Of a DNA stretch of 64,000 nt, positions 36,469-44,916 are shown piece after piece (the first letter of the stretch is position 1; every line of letters begins with the position of its first letter). Source of the stretch: Streptomyces dioscori (GTDB lineage: Bacteria > Actinomycetota > Actinomycetes > Streptomycetales > Streptomycetaceae); NCBI RefSeq assembly GCF_003024195.1, contig NZ_KZ679039.1, forward strand, positions 722,285 through 786,284, in the 5' to 3' direction. A model generated the notes under the pieces. That model had not been told where the DNA came from. It did no database searches and saw only the letters and a list, made by a program, of their open reading frames with translations. Made by a program: the position numbers and the translations under genes.

Positions 36469-38103
36469 GTGGTGAACGGGCGTAGGCGCAAGGAGTCGGC
36501 ATCGGTCCACAGGAAGCCCCTGCTGGTCGGCGCGGGCGTCGTGGCGGTCGTGGCGGGCGCGGCGCTGACCGTGGGGCTCTGGCCGAGCGGCGACTCGGGC
36601 GCGCCCTCGACCGGGCGGCCCTCCGGCGAGAGGAGCGCCCAGGCACCGGCGGCCTCCCCGACCCCGTCACCCGATCGGACGTATCCGATGTCACGGGCAC
36701 CCCGGACGATTCCGGCCGTCCGCGAGCACACCGCCGCCCGCGGGCCCGGCTGGCGGCCCGCGAAGGGCGGCCGGGTGGTCGTGGGCGCCGACGCGCTCGC
36801 CGACGAGGGACGGCTGCTCGCCAAGGAGCTGGGGCTGACGTACGCGGGGCAGGGCGAGGCGCGCGCCGGGGACGTCGGGCTGAACCTCACGGACGAGGAC
36901 GCGAACGCCGAGTCGTACACGCTGCGGGTGGCCGACGGGCGGGTGCGGATCAGCGGTACGGAGGAGGCGGGCGTCTTCTACGGCACCCGCACGCTCAAGC
37001 AGGAGGTCCACGGGAACGCCACGGCGCCCGAGGGGGTCGTACGCGACTCGCCGGCCAAGCCGCAGCGCGGGTTCATGCTGGACATCGCGCGCAAGCATTT
37101 CACCGCCGCCTGGATCGAGGACAGGATCCGTGAGCTGGGCGATCTGAAGTACAACCAGCTCGGACTGCACTTCTCCGACGACCAGGGCTTCCGGATAGCC
37201 TCCGACTCGCATCCCGAGGTCGTCTCGAAGGAACATCTGACCAAGGCCGAGGTGCGGCGGATCCTCGCCCTCGCGAAGAGCCGGCACATAGCCGTCGTGC
37301 CCGAGATCGATTCGCCCGGACACCTCGGCGCGGTGATCGCCGCCCATCCGGACCTCCAGCTCCGCAACACCGCGGGGGTCGCCTCCAAGGGCGCGCTCGA
37401 CATCTCGAAGCCCGCCGCCGCGAAGATCGTCGACGAGCTGCTGAACGAGTACGCCGACCTGTTCCCCGGGCCGTACTGGCACCTCGGCGCCGACGAGTAC
37501 CAGGCGCTGACGGTGGCGAACCCGGCGGCCTCGTACCCGCAGCTGGCCACCGCCGCGACGAAGGCGTACGGATCCGGCGCCGGGATCGCCGACCTGGCGA
37601 CCGGGTGGCTCAACGACCGGGCCGACACCATGCGCGGCCACGACCGGACGATGCGCGCCTGGAACGACGGGATCTTCGCCGGGGGCACCGTCCAGGCCGA
37701 CAAGGACCTGAAGGTCGCGTACTGGACCGGCAAGGAGATCGGCGCGCGGCAGCCGACGGAGTACCTGCGGTCCGGACGCGAGCTGCTCAACTACAACGAC
37801 GAGTACCTGTACTACGTCCTCGGGCAGCCCAACACCTTCGTCTACCCGACCGGGCAGCGCATCTACGAGCAGTGGACGCCCCTCGTGGTGCGCGGCACGA
37901 CCCCGGTGCCCAAGGAGTACGACGACCAGATCCTCGGCGCGTCCTTCGCCGTCTGGTGCGACCTCTCCGGCTCCCAGACCCAGGCCCAGGTGGCGGCGGG
38001 GATCCGGATGCCGCTGCGGGCGCTGACGCAGAAGCTGTGGGATCCACGCAGGCCCGAGTCGTCGTGGGCCGACTTCAAGGCGCTGGCGGGGAAGCTGGAC
38101 TGA
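36469..38103 (+). CDS. Secreted or anchored beta-N-acetylhexosaminidase (GH20)
   Basis: 544 aa from GTG at 36469; the open frame begins at ATG 36358, but the extra residues are Arg-rich and non-conserved, and GGGAG (36452-36456) is nearer the GTG. A basic N-terminus and a helix (LLVGAGVVAVVAGAALTVGL) form a signal or anchor. The GH20b-type domain comes first, then the catalytic barrel with ARKHFTAAWIEDRI, LHFSDDQGFRI and the Asp-Glu pair HLGADEYQAL (Asp345-Glu346) that acts by substrate-assisted catalysis. It releases terminal GlcNAc/GalNAc, fitting chitin or wall glycan turnover. Confidence 0.92.
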   Translation: MVNGRRRKESASVHRKPLLVGAGVVAVVAGAALTVGLWPSGDSGAPSTGRPSGERSAQAPAASPTPSPDRTYPMSRAPRTIPAVREHTAARGPGWRPAKGGRVVVGADALADEGRLLAKELGLTYAGQGEARAGDVGLNLTDEDANAESYTLRVADGRVRISGTEEAGVFYGTRTLKQEVHGNATAPEGVVRDSPAKPQRGFMLDIARKHFTAAWIEDRIRELGDLKYNQLGLHFSDDQGFRIASDSHPEVVSKEHLTKAEVRRILALAKSRHIAVVPEIDSPGHLGAVIAAHPDLQLRNTAGVASKGALDISKPAAAKIVDELLNEYADLFPGPYWHLGADEYQALTVANPAASYPQLATAATKAYGSGAGIADLATGWLNDRADTMRGHDRTMRAWNDGIFAGGTVQADKDLKVAYWTGKEIGARQPTEYLRSGRELLNYNDEYLYYVLGQPNTFVYPTGQRIYEQWTPLVVRGTTPVPKEYDDQILGASFAVWCDLSGSQTQAQVAAGIRMPLRALTQKLWDPRRPESSWADFKALAGKLD

Positions 38104-38303
38104 GGGCCGCGTGTGCCATGCCCCGGCCGGTTCGTGCCCCAGCCGGTCGGGGGCATGTCCCCGGCGAATCCGAGTGGACGGGCGGGGCGCGCGAAACGTA
38201 TGTTCCCCAGGCCGCGCGAGGCCTCTGGGGAGAGGGCGCGCCCGGCCTCTTCGCGCGCTGTTCGGCGCGCCCTGTTCACGCATCCTCGGGGGACCGCTCA
38301 CCC

Positions 38304-39143
38304 ATGCTCTGTGCCCAATGCCGTCAGTCCGCCGTGACACCGGGCGGCACCCTCTGCCAGAACTGCGCCGGCGCCCGGGCCCAGCCCGTTCAGTCCTCTC
38401 AGCCCGTTCAGCCCGTTCAGCCCGTTCAGCCCGTCCAGTTCGTTCAGCCGGGTGCGTACGGCGGAACGCCCCTGGACGCGCCGCACGGCCCCGCCTGGCT
38501 GCGTTCGCCCGTCGGGCTCGGGAAGGCCGCCGCCGTGGCGGTCGCGGTGGCCTCGGCCACGGACCTCCTCGGGATCTGGTCCGCTTGGCTGACGTACGAC
38601 ATCGCGGACCGGCTGGCGGGTGACGGGATCGGCGCGGTTCCCATGACGGAGATCGACCGTGCGGACATGATCCTGACCGTCGCCGGGGTCGTGCAGACGG
38701 CCGCGTTCGTCGTGGCCATCGCCTTGTTCCTGGCCTGGTTCCAGCGGGCGCGCGTCAACGCCGAGGTGTTCGACCCGTTCGGGCACCGGATGAAGCGTGC
38801 CTGGACCTGCTGGAGCTGGTTCGTGCCCGTCGTCAACCTGTGGTTCCCGCGCCGGATCATGGCGGACGTCTGGGAAGCGAGCGCCCCTGTGGGACGGGCG
38901 TCCCACGCTCTGGTCAACGGCTGGTGGACCTGCTGGATCCTCGCGTTGATCGCCGACCGGGTCGGGTCCACCACGTACCGCAGGGCCGAGACACCCGAGG
39001 AGATCCGGGACGCCGTCGGGCAGGCGATGTTCGCGGACGCGGCCCATCTGGGCGCCGGTGTCCTCGCCGTCCTCGTGATCCTGCGCCTCACGCGGATGCA
39101 GGACGAGAAGGCCCGTGGCGGCGCCCTGGCCGTGGCTGTGTAG
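38304..39143 (+). CDS. DUF4328 membrane protein with N-terminal zinc ribbon
   Basis: 279 aa. A short zinc ribbon (LCAQCRQSAVTPGGTLCQNC) is followed by a QPVQPVQPVQ repeat. Then four helices carry the DUF4328 pattern, including MTEIDRADMILTVAGVVQTAAFV, FLAWFQRARVNAEVFD, WSWFVPVVNLWFPRRIMADVW and WWTCWILALIAD. The ribbon is probably cytoplasmic. The ATG at 38304 is the first one upstream of the ribbon. Function unknown. Confidence 0.85.
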   Translation: MLCAQCRQSAVTPGGTLCQNCAGARAQPVQSSQPVQPVQPVQPVQFVQPGAYGGTPLDAPHGPAWLRSPVGLGKAAAVAVAVASATDLLGIWSAWLTYDIADRLAGDGIGAVPMTEIDRADMILTVAGVVQTAAFVVAIALFLAWFQRARVNAEVFDPFGHRMKRAWTCWSWFVPVVNLWFPRRIMADVWEASAPVGRASHALVNGWWTCWILALIADRVGSTTYRRAETPEEIRDAVGQAMFADAAHLGAGVLAVLVILRLTRMQDEKARGGALAVAV

Positions 39144-39232
39144 TTTCTGGCGGCTTGCGTGTTCCGGTGGCGAACTACTGTGCCCGTGTGGTGTATTCGG
39201 CGCTGGCCGACCGACACACCGGGGGGAGCGGC

Positions 39233-39748
39233 ATGGGCTACTGGGGGTATTTCGTCGTGGGCAGAAGCGAGCAGCCGCTCGCCGAGCTACGCGCGTTGTC
39301 CGGCGCGGCGGGCATGACGCTGCACGAGACGGCGGACGGCGGCTGGCAGGTCTGGGAGTACCCGAACGCTCCCGACGGGGGCGCCTCGGACGTGGGGAAC
39401 ATGAACGACCTCGCCCAGGAGACGGGCGCGCCCGCGCTCTTCGGATACGTCATGGACAGCGACTGCGTGGTCGTCGAGGCGGCCGCGCCCGACAGCGGGG
39501 CCTGGACGACCTGTCTGGCCAGGGACGCGATGGCCGGCTATCTGGGCGGCAACGAGGACGGACTGGCCGTCGACGACTTCTTCCTGGAACCGCGCGACGC
39601 CGTCGTGCGGGCCCTCGCCTGGGCCGCCGAATCGGGCCGCGACGCGTCGGAGGACCGACTCCTCGACGTGCTCAGTTCCGACGCGAACCCCTCGGCCGAG
39701 ATGCTGTTCTTCCGGTTACTGGACCGACTGGGCGTCATCCCCATGTAG
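39233..39748 (+). CDS. Hypothetical protein, about 171 aa
   Basis: The protein begins MGYWGYFVVGRSEQPLAEL and is acidic and soluble. I recognise no catalytic motif. Aromatic-rich strands (GWQVWEYPN) and a helical C-terminal half (RDASEDRLLDVLSSDANPSAEMLFFRLLDRLG) suggest a compact alpha/beta protein. GGGGGAGCGGC precedes the ATG at 39233. The longer open frame upstream overlaps the DUF4328 gene in another frame and is not used. Confidence 0.7.
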   Translation: MGYWGYFVVGRSEQPLAELRALSGAAGMTLHETADGGWQVWEYPNAPDGGASDVGNMNDLAQETGAPALFGYVMDSDCVVVEAAAPDSGAWTTCLARDAMAGYLGGNEDGLAVDDFFLEPRDAVVRALAWAAESGRDASEDRLLDVLSSDANPSAEMLFFRLLDRLGVIPM

Positions 39749-39766
39749 ATTTCGGCCACTTCGCAC

Positions 39767-39794
39767 TGTGACGTTCCGGCCACCGTGCACGCAG
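39767..39794 (+). promoter_or_regulatory. Putative ECF-type promoter motif, copy 1
   Basis: TGTGACGTT (39767-39775), 13 bases, then ACGCAG (39789-39794). It ends 52 bp before the ATG at 39847. Identical elements and spacing occur at 44126 and 47959. The 17-bp distance from GTGAC to CGCAG fits an ECF -35/-10 pair. Confidence 0.6.
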
Positions 39795-39846
39795 TAAGGG
39801 GAAGTGCGGGCTCCGCGACCAGCGGCGGCCCACCGAGGGAGGCGTG

Positions 39847-40437
39847 ATGAGCCTGGTGGAACTGACCGCTCGGGCCGACGAGCTGGGTCTCGCGGCCGGC
39901 GGTCTGGCGTGCCTGGACAGGTGCGTGCCCCTGTTGGGCGGCGACGACGAGATCCTGCGCCCCCTGTGGGCGAGTCTCGCGGAGTCCGAGGAGGGGTTCC
40001 GGGACTGGGGCGAGTGCGTCGAGCAGGTGCGCGCCAAGCTCTATGTGGCGGACGGCCCGGAGAGCCCCGCGTCGGCCGAGGGCGAGGCCGTCGCGCTGGC
40101 GCACCGCATGCTCGGTGAGGCCCCGGCGGAGCGGACCGCCGCGAACCTGCGGGAGTGGGCCGACGCCTGCTCGGTCGCCGCGCTCCGGATCCACGGCCTC
40201 CTCGACGCCACGGCCCGTGCCGAGTCCGACGGCGCGGCCTCGGCGCGCGACCGCCGCGAGGGCCGTACGCAGGACATGTCGCCGCTCGTCGCCGCCGAAC
40301 TGCGCCGCCAGATCAGCGTGCTGGAACTGGTGTCGGCGCACGGCCCAGGGGGTCTGCGGCAGGCGCGCGAACTCACCACCGAGGGCCGCCGCGTCCTGCG
40401 CGCGGTGGTCTCCCGACGGGCCCGCGGACGCGCCTGA
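39847..40437 (+). CDS. Hypothetical helical protein, about 196 aa, behind the ECF-type motif
   Basis: A soluble, almost entirely helical protein (MSLVELTARADELGLAAGGL, WGECVEQVRAKLYVA, VAAELRRQISVLELV). I recognise no family. GGGAGG at 39837-39842 precedes the ATG; a GTG three bases earlier is less well placed. It carries the TGTGACGTT-N13-ACGCAG motif just upstream, so it may belong to the regulon of one of the ECF factors encoded 4-6 kb further on (inference). Confidence 0.72.
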   Translation: MSLVELTARADELGLAAGGLACLDRCVPLLGGDDEILRPLWASLAESEEGFRDWGECVEQVRAKLYVADGPESPASAEGEAVALAHRMLGEAPAERTAANLREWADACSVAALRIHGLLDATARAESDGAASARDRREGRTQDMSPLVAAELRRQISVLELVSAHGPGGLRQARELTTEGRRVLRAVVSRRARGRA

Positions 40438-40490
40438 GCACCCGCGGGCCCGAACCCGCACACGCCCCCCGTACACGCCCCCGTACACAT

Positions 40491-40527
40491 GAGGCCGGGA
40501 CCCTGTTCCGTACAGGGTCCCGGCCTC
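40491..40527. terminator. Strong hairpin terminator between convergent genes
   Basis: A perfect 16-bp stem (40491-40506 with 40512-40527, loop TCCGT) lies between the helical protein gene (ends 40437) and the amidase gene (ends 40548). It can act on both strands. Confidence 0.88.
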
Positions 40528-40547
40528 GTGCGCATACCGCGTGCTGT

Positions 40548-43328
40548 CTACGGGGTCAGGACCTGGCCCAGTCGCGTGGCCGTCGCCGTGCCCAGCTGGG
40601 TGACGCCGTAGTACGCCGACTTGGCGACGGAGACGCCCGACGCCGTGCTCGGGAGGTACAACAGCGTGCCGTTGTACGCGTCCTCGCCCTCCGCGCCGAT
40701 CAGCAGGTGCGCGCGGCCGTGGCCGGAGAAGTCCGTCAGCGAGACGGCCGAACCCAGCTTGTCGTCCTTCTCCGTGGACCCGGGGACACCCGTGGTGTCC
40801 TGCGAGAAGGAGAGCGACCCGGTGCCGGTGAGGCCGGCCGAGGCGCCCTTGAAGAGCCAGACCGCGCCCGCGTTCGCCTTGTTGGCTCCGCTGCGGGTGA
40901 TGTCCTCGTTCGGGGCGCCGGTCAGGACGTCCGCGAAACCGTCGGCGTTGAAGTCGCCCACGGAGACCGAGGTGCCCATCGCGTCACCGGACTCGTTGGC
41001 GCCCTCGACGCCCGCCGTGCTCTGCGTGATCTTCGTCAGCCCGGTGGTGGTGAAACCGGTCGTCGTGCCCGGGACCATCGTGACCTGGCCGCCGGAGATC
41101 GCGCCGGACTCGGAGGCGTACGGCTGGCCGATGACGATGTCGTCGTAGCCGTTGCCGTTCACGTCGCCCGCGGCGATCGAGCGGCCGCCCTTGACGGAGA
41201 GCGTGGACACCTTCGACAGGCCCAGCGACTTGGACCCCTTGAACCAGGTGACCTTGCCGGCGCCGGACGCGTCGCGGTAGTTGAGCGCCACGTCCGCGTA
41301 GCCGTCCCGGTTGAAGTCACCGGTCGTGGCGTCCGCGTACGCGAGGGCGCCGGAGGCGGTGGTGAGATCGCCGGCGACCTCGTGGCCGTCGTCGAAGCGG
41401 GCCGCCCAGTTGCCGCCCGTGCCGGTGGCCGCCGTGAAGACGTCGGCCCGGCCGTCGGCGTTGAAGTCGCCGACCGCGACCGTCGCGCCGAACCGCGCCC
41501 CGGCCGGCTCGTAGTCGTCGCCCAGCGCCATGGTGTCCGCGCCGAGGTCGAACTTCGGGCCGTACAGGATCGTCACCGCGCCGCGGTCCGCGTGGCCGGT
41601 CGTGTCGTCCTCGCCGGGGGCGCCGATCGCGATGTCCGCGTACCCGTCGCCGTTGATGTCGCCGAGGGCCGTGGCCGCGCCCCACTGGTCGCCCGACTCG
41701 GCGGCGCCCGGCACGTTGGCGGTGCCCTGGTTGAGCTTCACCTTCGAGGCGGAGACGGGGCCGTTCAGACCGCCGGGCACCAGGGTGAGCCAGCCGCTGC
41801 CCTGCTTGGGCGTGGCGGCGACGAGGTCGCTGATGCCGTCACCGTTGAAGTCGGCGGTCGGGACCGCGGAGTTCCTACCGGGGCTCGATGCGTACCGGCG
41901 GATCTCGCTCAGCTTCGAGTAAAGGTTTTTGCCGGGGCACTCGGTGGCGAAGCCGTCGCGGTGACCGGAGATCGTGTTCAGCGTGGCCTGCTGGCCCGCC
42001 TTCCACACACCCGTGTCGTCGGCGGCGGTCAGGGTGACCTGGCCGCTCGGGTTGCCGTCGTACTGGCCGAGCTTCCACGCGGCGACGCGCGCCACGGACT
42101 CCAGGGCGGCCCGCGTCGGCTTGCCCGCGGCCTTCGCCGCGGTGGTGGAGGTGGCCGCGGCACCCTCGAAGTCACCGAGGACCGCGATGCCCGCCGAGTC
42201 GCCGTTGAAGCCGTAGGTGTGCGCGCCGCGCACCGGCAGGTCGACGCCGCCCGCGCGGCCCTCGAAGATCCGGCCGCACTTGTCGACCAGGAAGTTGTAG
42301 CCGATGTCGTTCCACAGCTCGGTCTGCACGTGGTACGCCATGATGCCGCGCACCAGCGCGGGGGACTCGGCGCAGCTGTAGTCGTTCGTACCGACCGTGT
42401 GGTGGACGAAGACCGCGCTGACCTTGTCGATGTACTCCGGCGGGTCCTTGACCGTCGACTCGGCGGCACCCCACTGGGCGCGGGAGACGATCGGCGGCTG
42501 CGTCACGGTGGACGGCGGCGGGGACGGGACCGGGTCGGGCGTCGGGGAGGCCGACGCGCTCTCCGACGCACTCCCGGAGGCGCTTTCGGACGTGCTTTCG
42601 GCAGGTGACGCGGGAGCGCCGGCCGTGTCGGCCGCACCCGTGGGCTCCGCGCCCGCCGAATCCGCCGGGGACACGGACGCCGAGGCGGCGTCGGACGGGG
42701 AGCCGGTCGGATCCTCGGCGACGAAGGCGGCGCTGTCCAACGAGAGACCGGTGGCTGTGCTCAGAGCCTCGTTCTTCGCCTCGGCCGAGGTCACCCCAGG
42801 GTCCACGAGACTCAGCTCAAGTCCCTTGGGCAGCCCGGAACTCGCCGACCCCCCAGCCGCGACCACCCGCGCCTCGACGCCGTCGCTCGGGCCGACCCAC
42901 AGCGGATCGGACGCGCCGCGCGCCTCCTTGGCGCCCGGTTCCGCCTTGTCGACGGGGTGGAATTCCAGGTCCAGGTTCTGCCAGCCGGTCCACTCGCCCG
43001 AGCCGAGCGCGCGCGTCCGTACCTGGGCGGTGCCGTCGAGTTCGGCCTTCGCGCCGGCCCAGGAGATGCCGAGCAGCGAGAACTGGGCGGTGCCCGTCCG
43101 CTCCACCTCGCGGCGGTCCGTGCCGTCACTGCTCATCGCGAGCTCGTGGACCTTCACGGGCCGCTTGCTGCGCGCGGCGTCGGCCGACGGGTCGTCACCC
43201 GGGTTCGCGACCGCGTACGTCACGGCGCCCGCCCCGGCCAGTACGACGGCCCCCGTCGTCAGCCACGCTCTCCGCTTCAGACTCAGCGGTTTGTACGCAT
43301 GGGTCGTCCGGCGACTCAAATACCCCAC
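40548..43328 (-). CDS. Secreted PGRP-type N-acetylmuramoyl-L-alanine amidase with FG-GAP repeats
   Basis: About 926 aa. After an N-terminal signal-like helix (LKRRAWLTTGAVVLAGAGAVTYAV) come a variable domain, a Ser/Ala/Pro linker (about 215-265) and the PGRP amidase domain (about 278-470): VSRAQWGA, AVFVHHTVG, GRIFEGRAGG, GAHTYGFN and SGHRDGFATECPGK, with the His/His/Cys zinc ligands. The last 440 residues hold seven FG-GAP/VCBS repeats (DFNGDGISDL, DINGDGYADI, DFNADGRADV and so on) with Ca-binding Asp patterns, probably for wall binding. GTG at 43328 has no Shine-Dalgarno of its own; TTG at 43319 is an alternative. A short leader ORF ends two bases upstream. Confidence 0.88.
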   Translation of the reverse strand: MGYLSRRTTHAYKPLSLKRRAWLTTGAVVLAGAGAVTYAVANPGDDPSADAARSKRPVKVHELAMSSDGTDRREVERTGTAQFSLLGISWAGAKAELDGTAQVRTRALGSGEWTGWQNLDLEFHPVDKAEPGAKEARGASDPLWVGPSDGVEARVVAAGGSASSGLPKGLELSLVDPGVTSAEAKNEALSTATGLSLDSAAFVAEDPTGSPSDAASASVSPADSAGAEPTGAADTAGAPASPAESTSESASGSASESASASPTPDPVPSPPPSTVTQPPIVSRAQWGAAESTVKDPPEYIDKVSAVFVHHTVGTNDYSCAESPALVRGIMAYHVQTELWNDIGYNFLVDKCGRIFEGRAGGVDLPVRGAHTYGFNGDSAGIAVLGDFEGAAATSTTAAKAAGKPTRAALESVARVAAWKLGQYDGNPSGQVTLTAADDTGVWKAGQQATLNTISGHRDGFATECPGKNLYSKLSEIRRYASSPGRNSAVPTADFNGDGISDLVAATPKQGSGWLTLVPGGLNGPVSASKVKLNQGTANVPGAAESGDQWGAATALGDINGDGYADIAIGAPGEDDTTGHADRGAVTILYGPKFDLGADTMALGDDYEPAGARFGATVAVGDFNADGRADVFTAATGTGGNWAARFDDGHEVAGDLTTASGALAYADATTGDFNRDGYADVALNYRDASGAGKVTWFKGSKSLGLSKVSTLSVKGGRSIAAGDVNGNGYDDIVIGQPYASESGAISGGQVTMVPGTTTGFTTTGLTKITQSTAGVEGANESGDAMGTSVSVGDFNADGFADVLTGAPNEDITRSGANKANAGAVWLFKGASAGLTGTGSLSFSQDTTGVPGSTEKDDKLGSAVSLTDFSGHGRAHLLIGAEGEDAYNGTLLYLPSTASGVSVAKSAYYGVTQLGTATATRLGQVLTP

Positions 43329-43330
43329 CC

Positions 43331-43363
43331 CTAGAAAAGCAGCACAAAAAACCCACCCGTCAC
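43331..43363 (-). CDS. Possible 10-residue leader peptide ahead of the amidase
   Basis: A GTG at 43363 follows an ideal AAGGAG with nine-base spacing and encodes MTGGFFVLLF before TAG. Two bases after the stop comes the amidase GTG at 43328. Coupled translation would supply the ribosomes the amidase start otherwise lacks. Alternatively, a -1 slip or miscalled length in the TTTTTT run would fuse this start to the amidase frame. Confidence 0.35.
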   Translation of the reverse strand: MTGGFFVLLF

Positions 43364-43371
43364 AAGGGTGG
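43346..43371 (-). promoter_or_regulatory. Attenuator-like hairpin with T-run in the amidase leader
   Basis: On the - strand CCACCC and GGGTGG pair across a 7-base loop, immediately followed by GTTTTTTG. This is a compact Rho-independent terminator shape, unusual in so GC-rich a genome, and placed 18 bp before the amidase start. The loop contains the GTG of the leader ORF, so ribosome movement could control folding. Confidence 0.5.
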
Positions 43372-43611
43372 CTCCTTAATTCAGCGCCAACTTCGGACCA
43401 AACATCACCCAACAAGCCTGTGCGGTACGTCACTCCGGAGCGGGTTCGACGCTTGGGGAGAGTGGATGGTTGTGCCGATTCCGGTGAATTGCCGCGTGAC
43501 CTTTGTCACCATGGGGATGTGTGATGTTCGGGGCGCCCGGCTCGCTTGATGGTGCGGACCGGCCGTGGCTCGCGCGGCCCGGACGTGACCGACTGAGGGG
43601 GCGCAGGCGTG

Positions 43612-44130
43612 ATGGGGACGAGCGCGGAGTCGGGAGAGCCCTCGCGAGTGACCCGCAGGCTCTCGGCCGACCTGCGGATGCGGCAGCACGCGGCACGGTT
43701 CGTACGGGACGTCACGGCCCGCAACCGACTGCCGCTGGACTACTCCGTCGCGAGCCTGCGCGTCGTCGACTTCATCGTCGACGGGCTGCGCAGGAGCGGC
43801 CGGGACCACGCGGCCGTGGGCCGGGTGCTGTTCGGGCTCGGGGTGTACGCGGGAGAGGTGCTGGTGCGGCGGGCCGGTGCCGCGTGGGTCGAGTTCGACC
43901 AGGGGCAGCGGGAGTTGTTCGGCCAGCCGGTGGGCGTACGGATGCCGGACGGGCGCGTGTGGAATCCGCTGGGCAAGGTCGTGAAGCGGTTCGAGGCGGG
44001 GGAACGGGAGTCCCTGCGCACGTTCTATCTGCAGTTGCACGGGCGGGAGCGGGCCGGGCCGCCCGGGTCGCCGGGGCTGCCGCGGCGGTCCGGGTGTGCG
44101 GAGGCGGGCGGCGCGACCGACGAGCTGTGA
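43612..44130 (+). CDS. Hypothetical protein upstream of the ECF module
   Basis: 172 aa, basic, soluble and alpha/beta. It starts MGTSAESGEPSRVTRRLSADLRMRQHAARFV, with a central VGRVLFGLGVYAGEVLVRRAGAAWVEF and MPDGRVWNPLGKVVKRFEAG. I recognise no family. GAGGGGG lies upstream of ATG 43612 (a GTG at 43609 is an alternative). Directly upstream, GTGAC-CTTT-GTCAC (43496-43509) is a small inverted repeat. The 126-bp gap to the sigma factor contains an ECF-type motif starting at the stop codon of this gene. Confidence 0.7.
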   Translation: MGTSAESGEPSRVTRRLSADLRMRQHAARFVRDVTARNRLPLDYSVASLRVVDFIVDGLRRSGRDHAAVGRVLFGLGVYAGEVLVRRAGAAWVEFDQGQRELFGQPVGVRMPDGRVWNPLGKVVKRFEAGERESLRTFYLQLHGRERAGPPGSPGLPRRSGCAEAGGATDEL

Positions 44131-44153
44131 CGTTTCCGCGCCGCCAGACGCAG
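44126..44153 (+). promoter_or_regulatory. Putative ECF-type promoter motif, copy 2
   Basis: TGTGACGTT (44126-44134), 13 bases, ACGCAG (44148-44153), 104 bp before the sigma factor start at 44257. It overlaps the stop codon of the upstream gene. It would fit autoregulation of the first ECF sigma factor. Confidence 0.6.
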
Positions 44154-44184
44154 ATGACCTTGAGGGTGTGTGACCGCATACGGC

Positions 44185-44247
44185 CACGGTGGTCCGTCAC
44201 GGAGACGCGTCACGGATCTCCGTCACGGTGGTCCGTCACGGTGGTCC
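44185..44247. repeat. Short direct repeats in the sigma-factor leader
   Basis: CACGGTGGTCCGTCACGG occurs at 44185-44202 and 44224-44241, with a further ACGGTGGTCC at 44238-44247. They lie between the ECF-type motif and the sigma factor start, where they could bind a regulator or fold as RNA. Confidence 0.75.
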
Positions 44248-44256
44248 GAACCCGGT

Positions 44257-44889
44257 GTGAACGAGGCAGTGTTGGTCCAGGGAGGGGGGTCCCGCCGCGT
44301 GCGGTCGTCCGACGGGGAGCTGGGCCTGGCCGTCGCGCGGGCACAGCAGGGGGACGAGGACGCCTTCGCGGTCGCGTACCGGATCGTGCAGCCCGGACTG
44401 CTCGGGTATCTGCGGGGCCTGGTCGGCGCGGAGGCGGAGGACGTGGCCTCGGACGCGTGGCTGGAGATCGCCCGTGATCTGGGGCGGTTCCGCGGGGACG
44501 GGGCGGGGTTCCGCGGCTGGACCGCGACCATCGCGAGGCACCGGGCGCTCGATCACCTGCGCCGGCAGAAGGTACGGCCGCGGGCGTCCGCACTCGAACA
44601 GGACGTGCTCGACCTGCCCGCCGCCCGGAGCACGGACGACCAGGCACTGGAGTCCCTCGGCACGCAGTACGCCCTGGAACTCCTCGCCACCCTGCCGCGC
44701 GACCAGGCCGAGGCCGTGCTGCTGCGGGTCGTCGTCGGGCTCGACGGTCCGGCGGCCGGGCGGGTACTCGGCAAACGCCCCGGCGCGGTACGCACCGCCG
44801 CGCACCGGGGTCTGAAGCGGCTGGCCCGCCGCCTCGACGCCGAGGGTGTGACGGAAGACGGGCCCCGGACGCTGGGGGAGTCGGGATGA
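44257..44889 (+). CDS. ECF RNA polymerase sigma factor, module 1
   Basis: 210 aa from GTG at 44257; earlier in-frame starts run through direct repeats. Region 2 is GDEDAFAVAYRIVQPGLLGYL through DVASDAWLEIARDLGRFRGD and GFRGWTATIARHRALDHLRRQ. Region 4 is LATLPRDQAEAVLLRVVVGLDGPAAGRVLGKRPGAVRTAAHRGLKRL. It is strongly similar to the sigma factor at 45978, especially in region 4. The next gene encodes a single-pass membrane protein that may be its anti-sigma factor. Confidence 0.92.
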   Translation: MNEAVLVQGGGSRRVRSSDGELGLAVARAQQGDEDAFAVAYRIVQPGLLGYLRGLVGAEAEDVASDAWLEIARDLGRFRGDGAGFRGWTATIARHRALDHLRRQKVRPRASALEQDVLDLPAARSTDDQALESLGTQYALELLATLPRDQAEAVLLRVVVGLDGPAAGRVLGKRPGAVRTAAHRGLKRLARRLDAEGVTEDGPRTLGESG

Positions 44890-44916
44890 ACGGCAGACAG
44901 CCCTCCGGCGGCGGAA

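Noticed and set aside
40155..42608. 817-codon + strand open frame opposite the amidase gene
   Set aside because: It is the mirror of a GC-rich gene with strong third-position bias. Its translation is Arg/Gly/Val-rich without motifs, while the - strand frame has clear PGRP and FG-GAP motifs.
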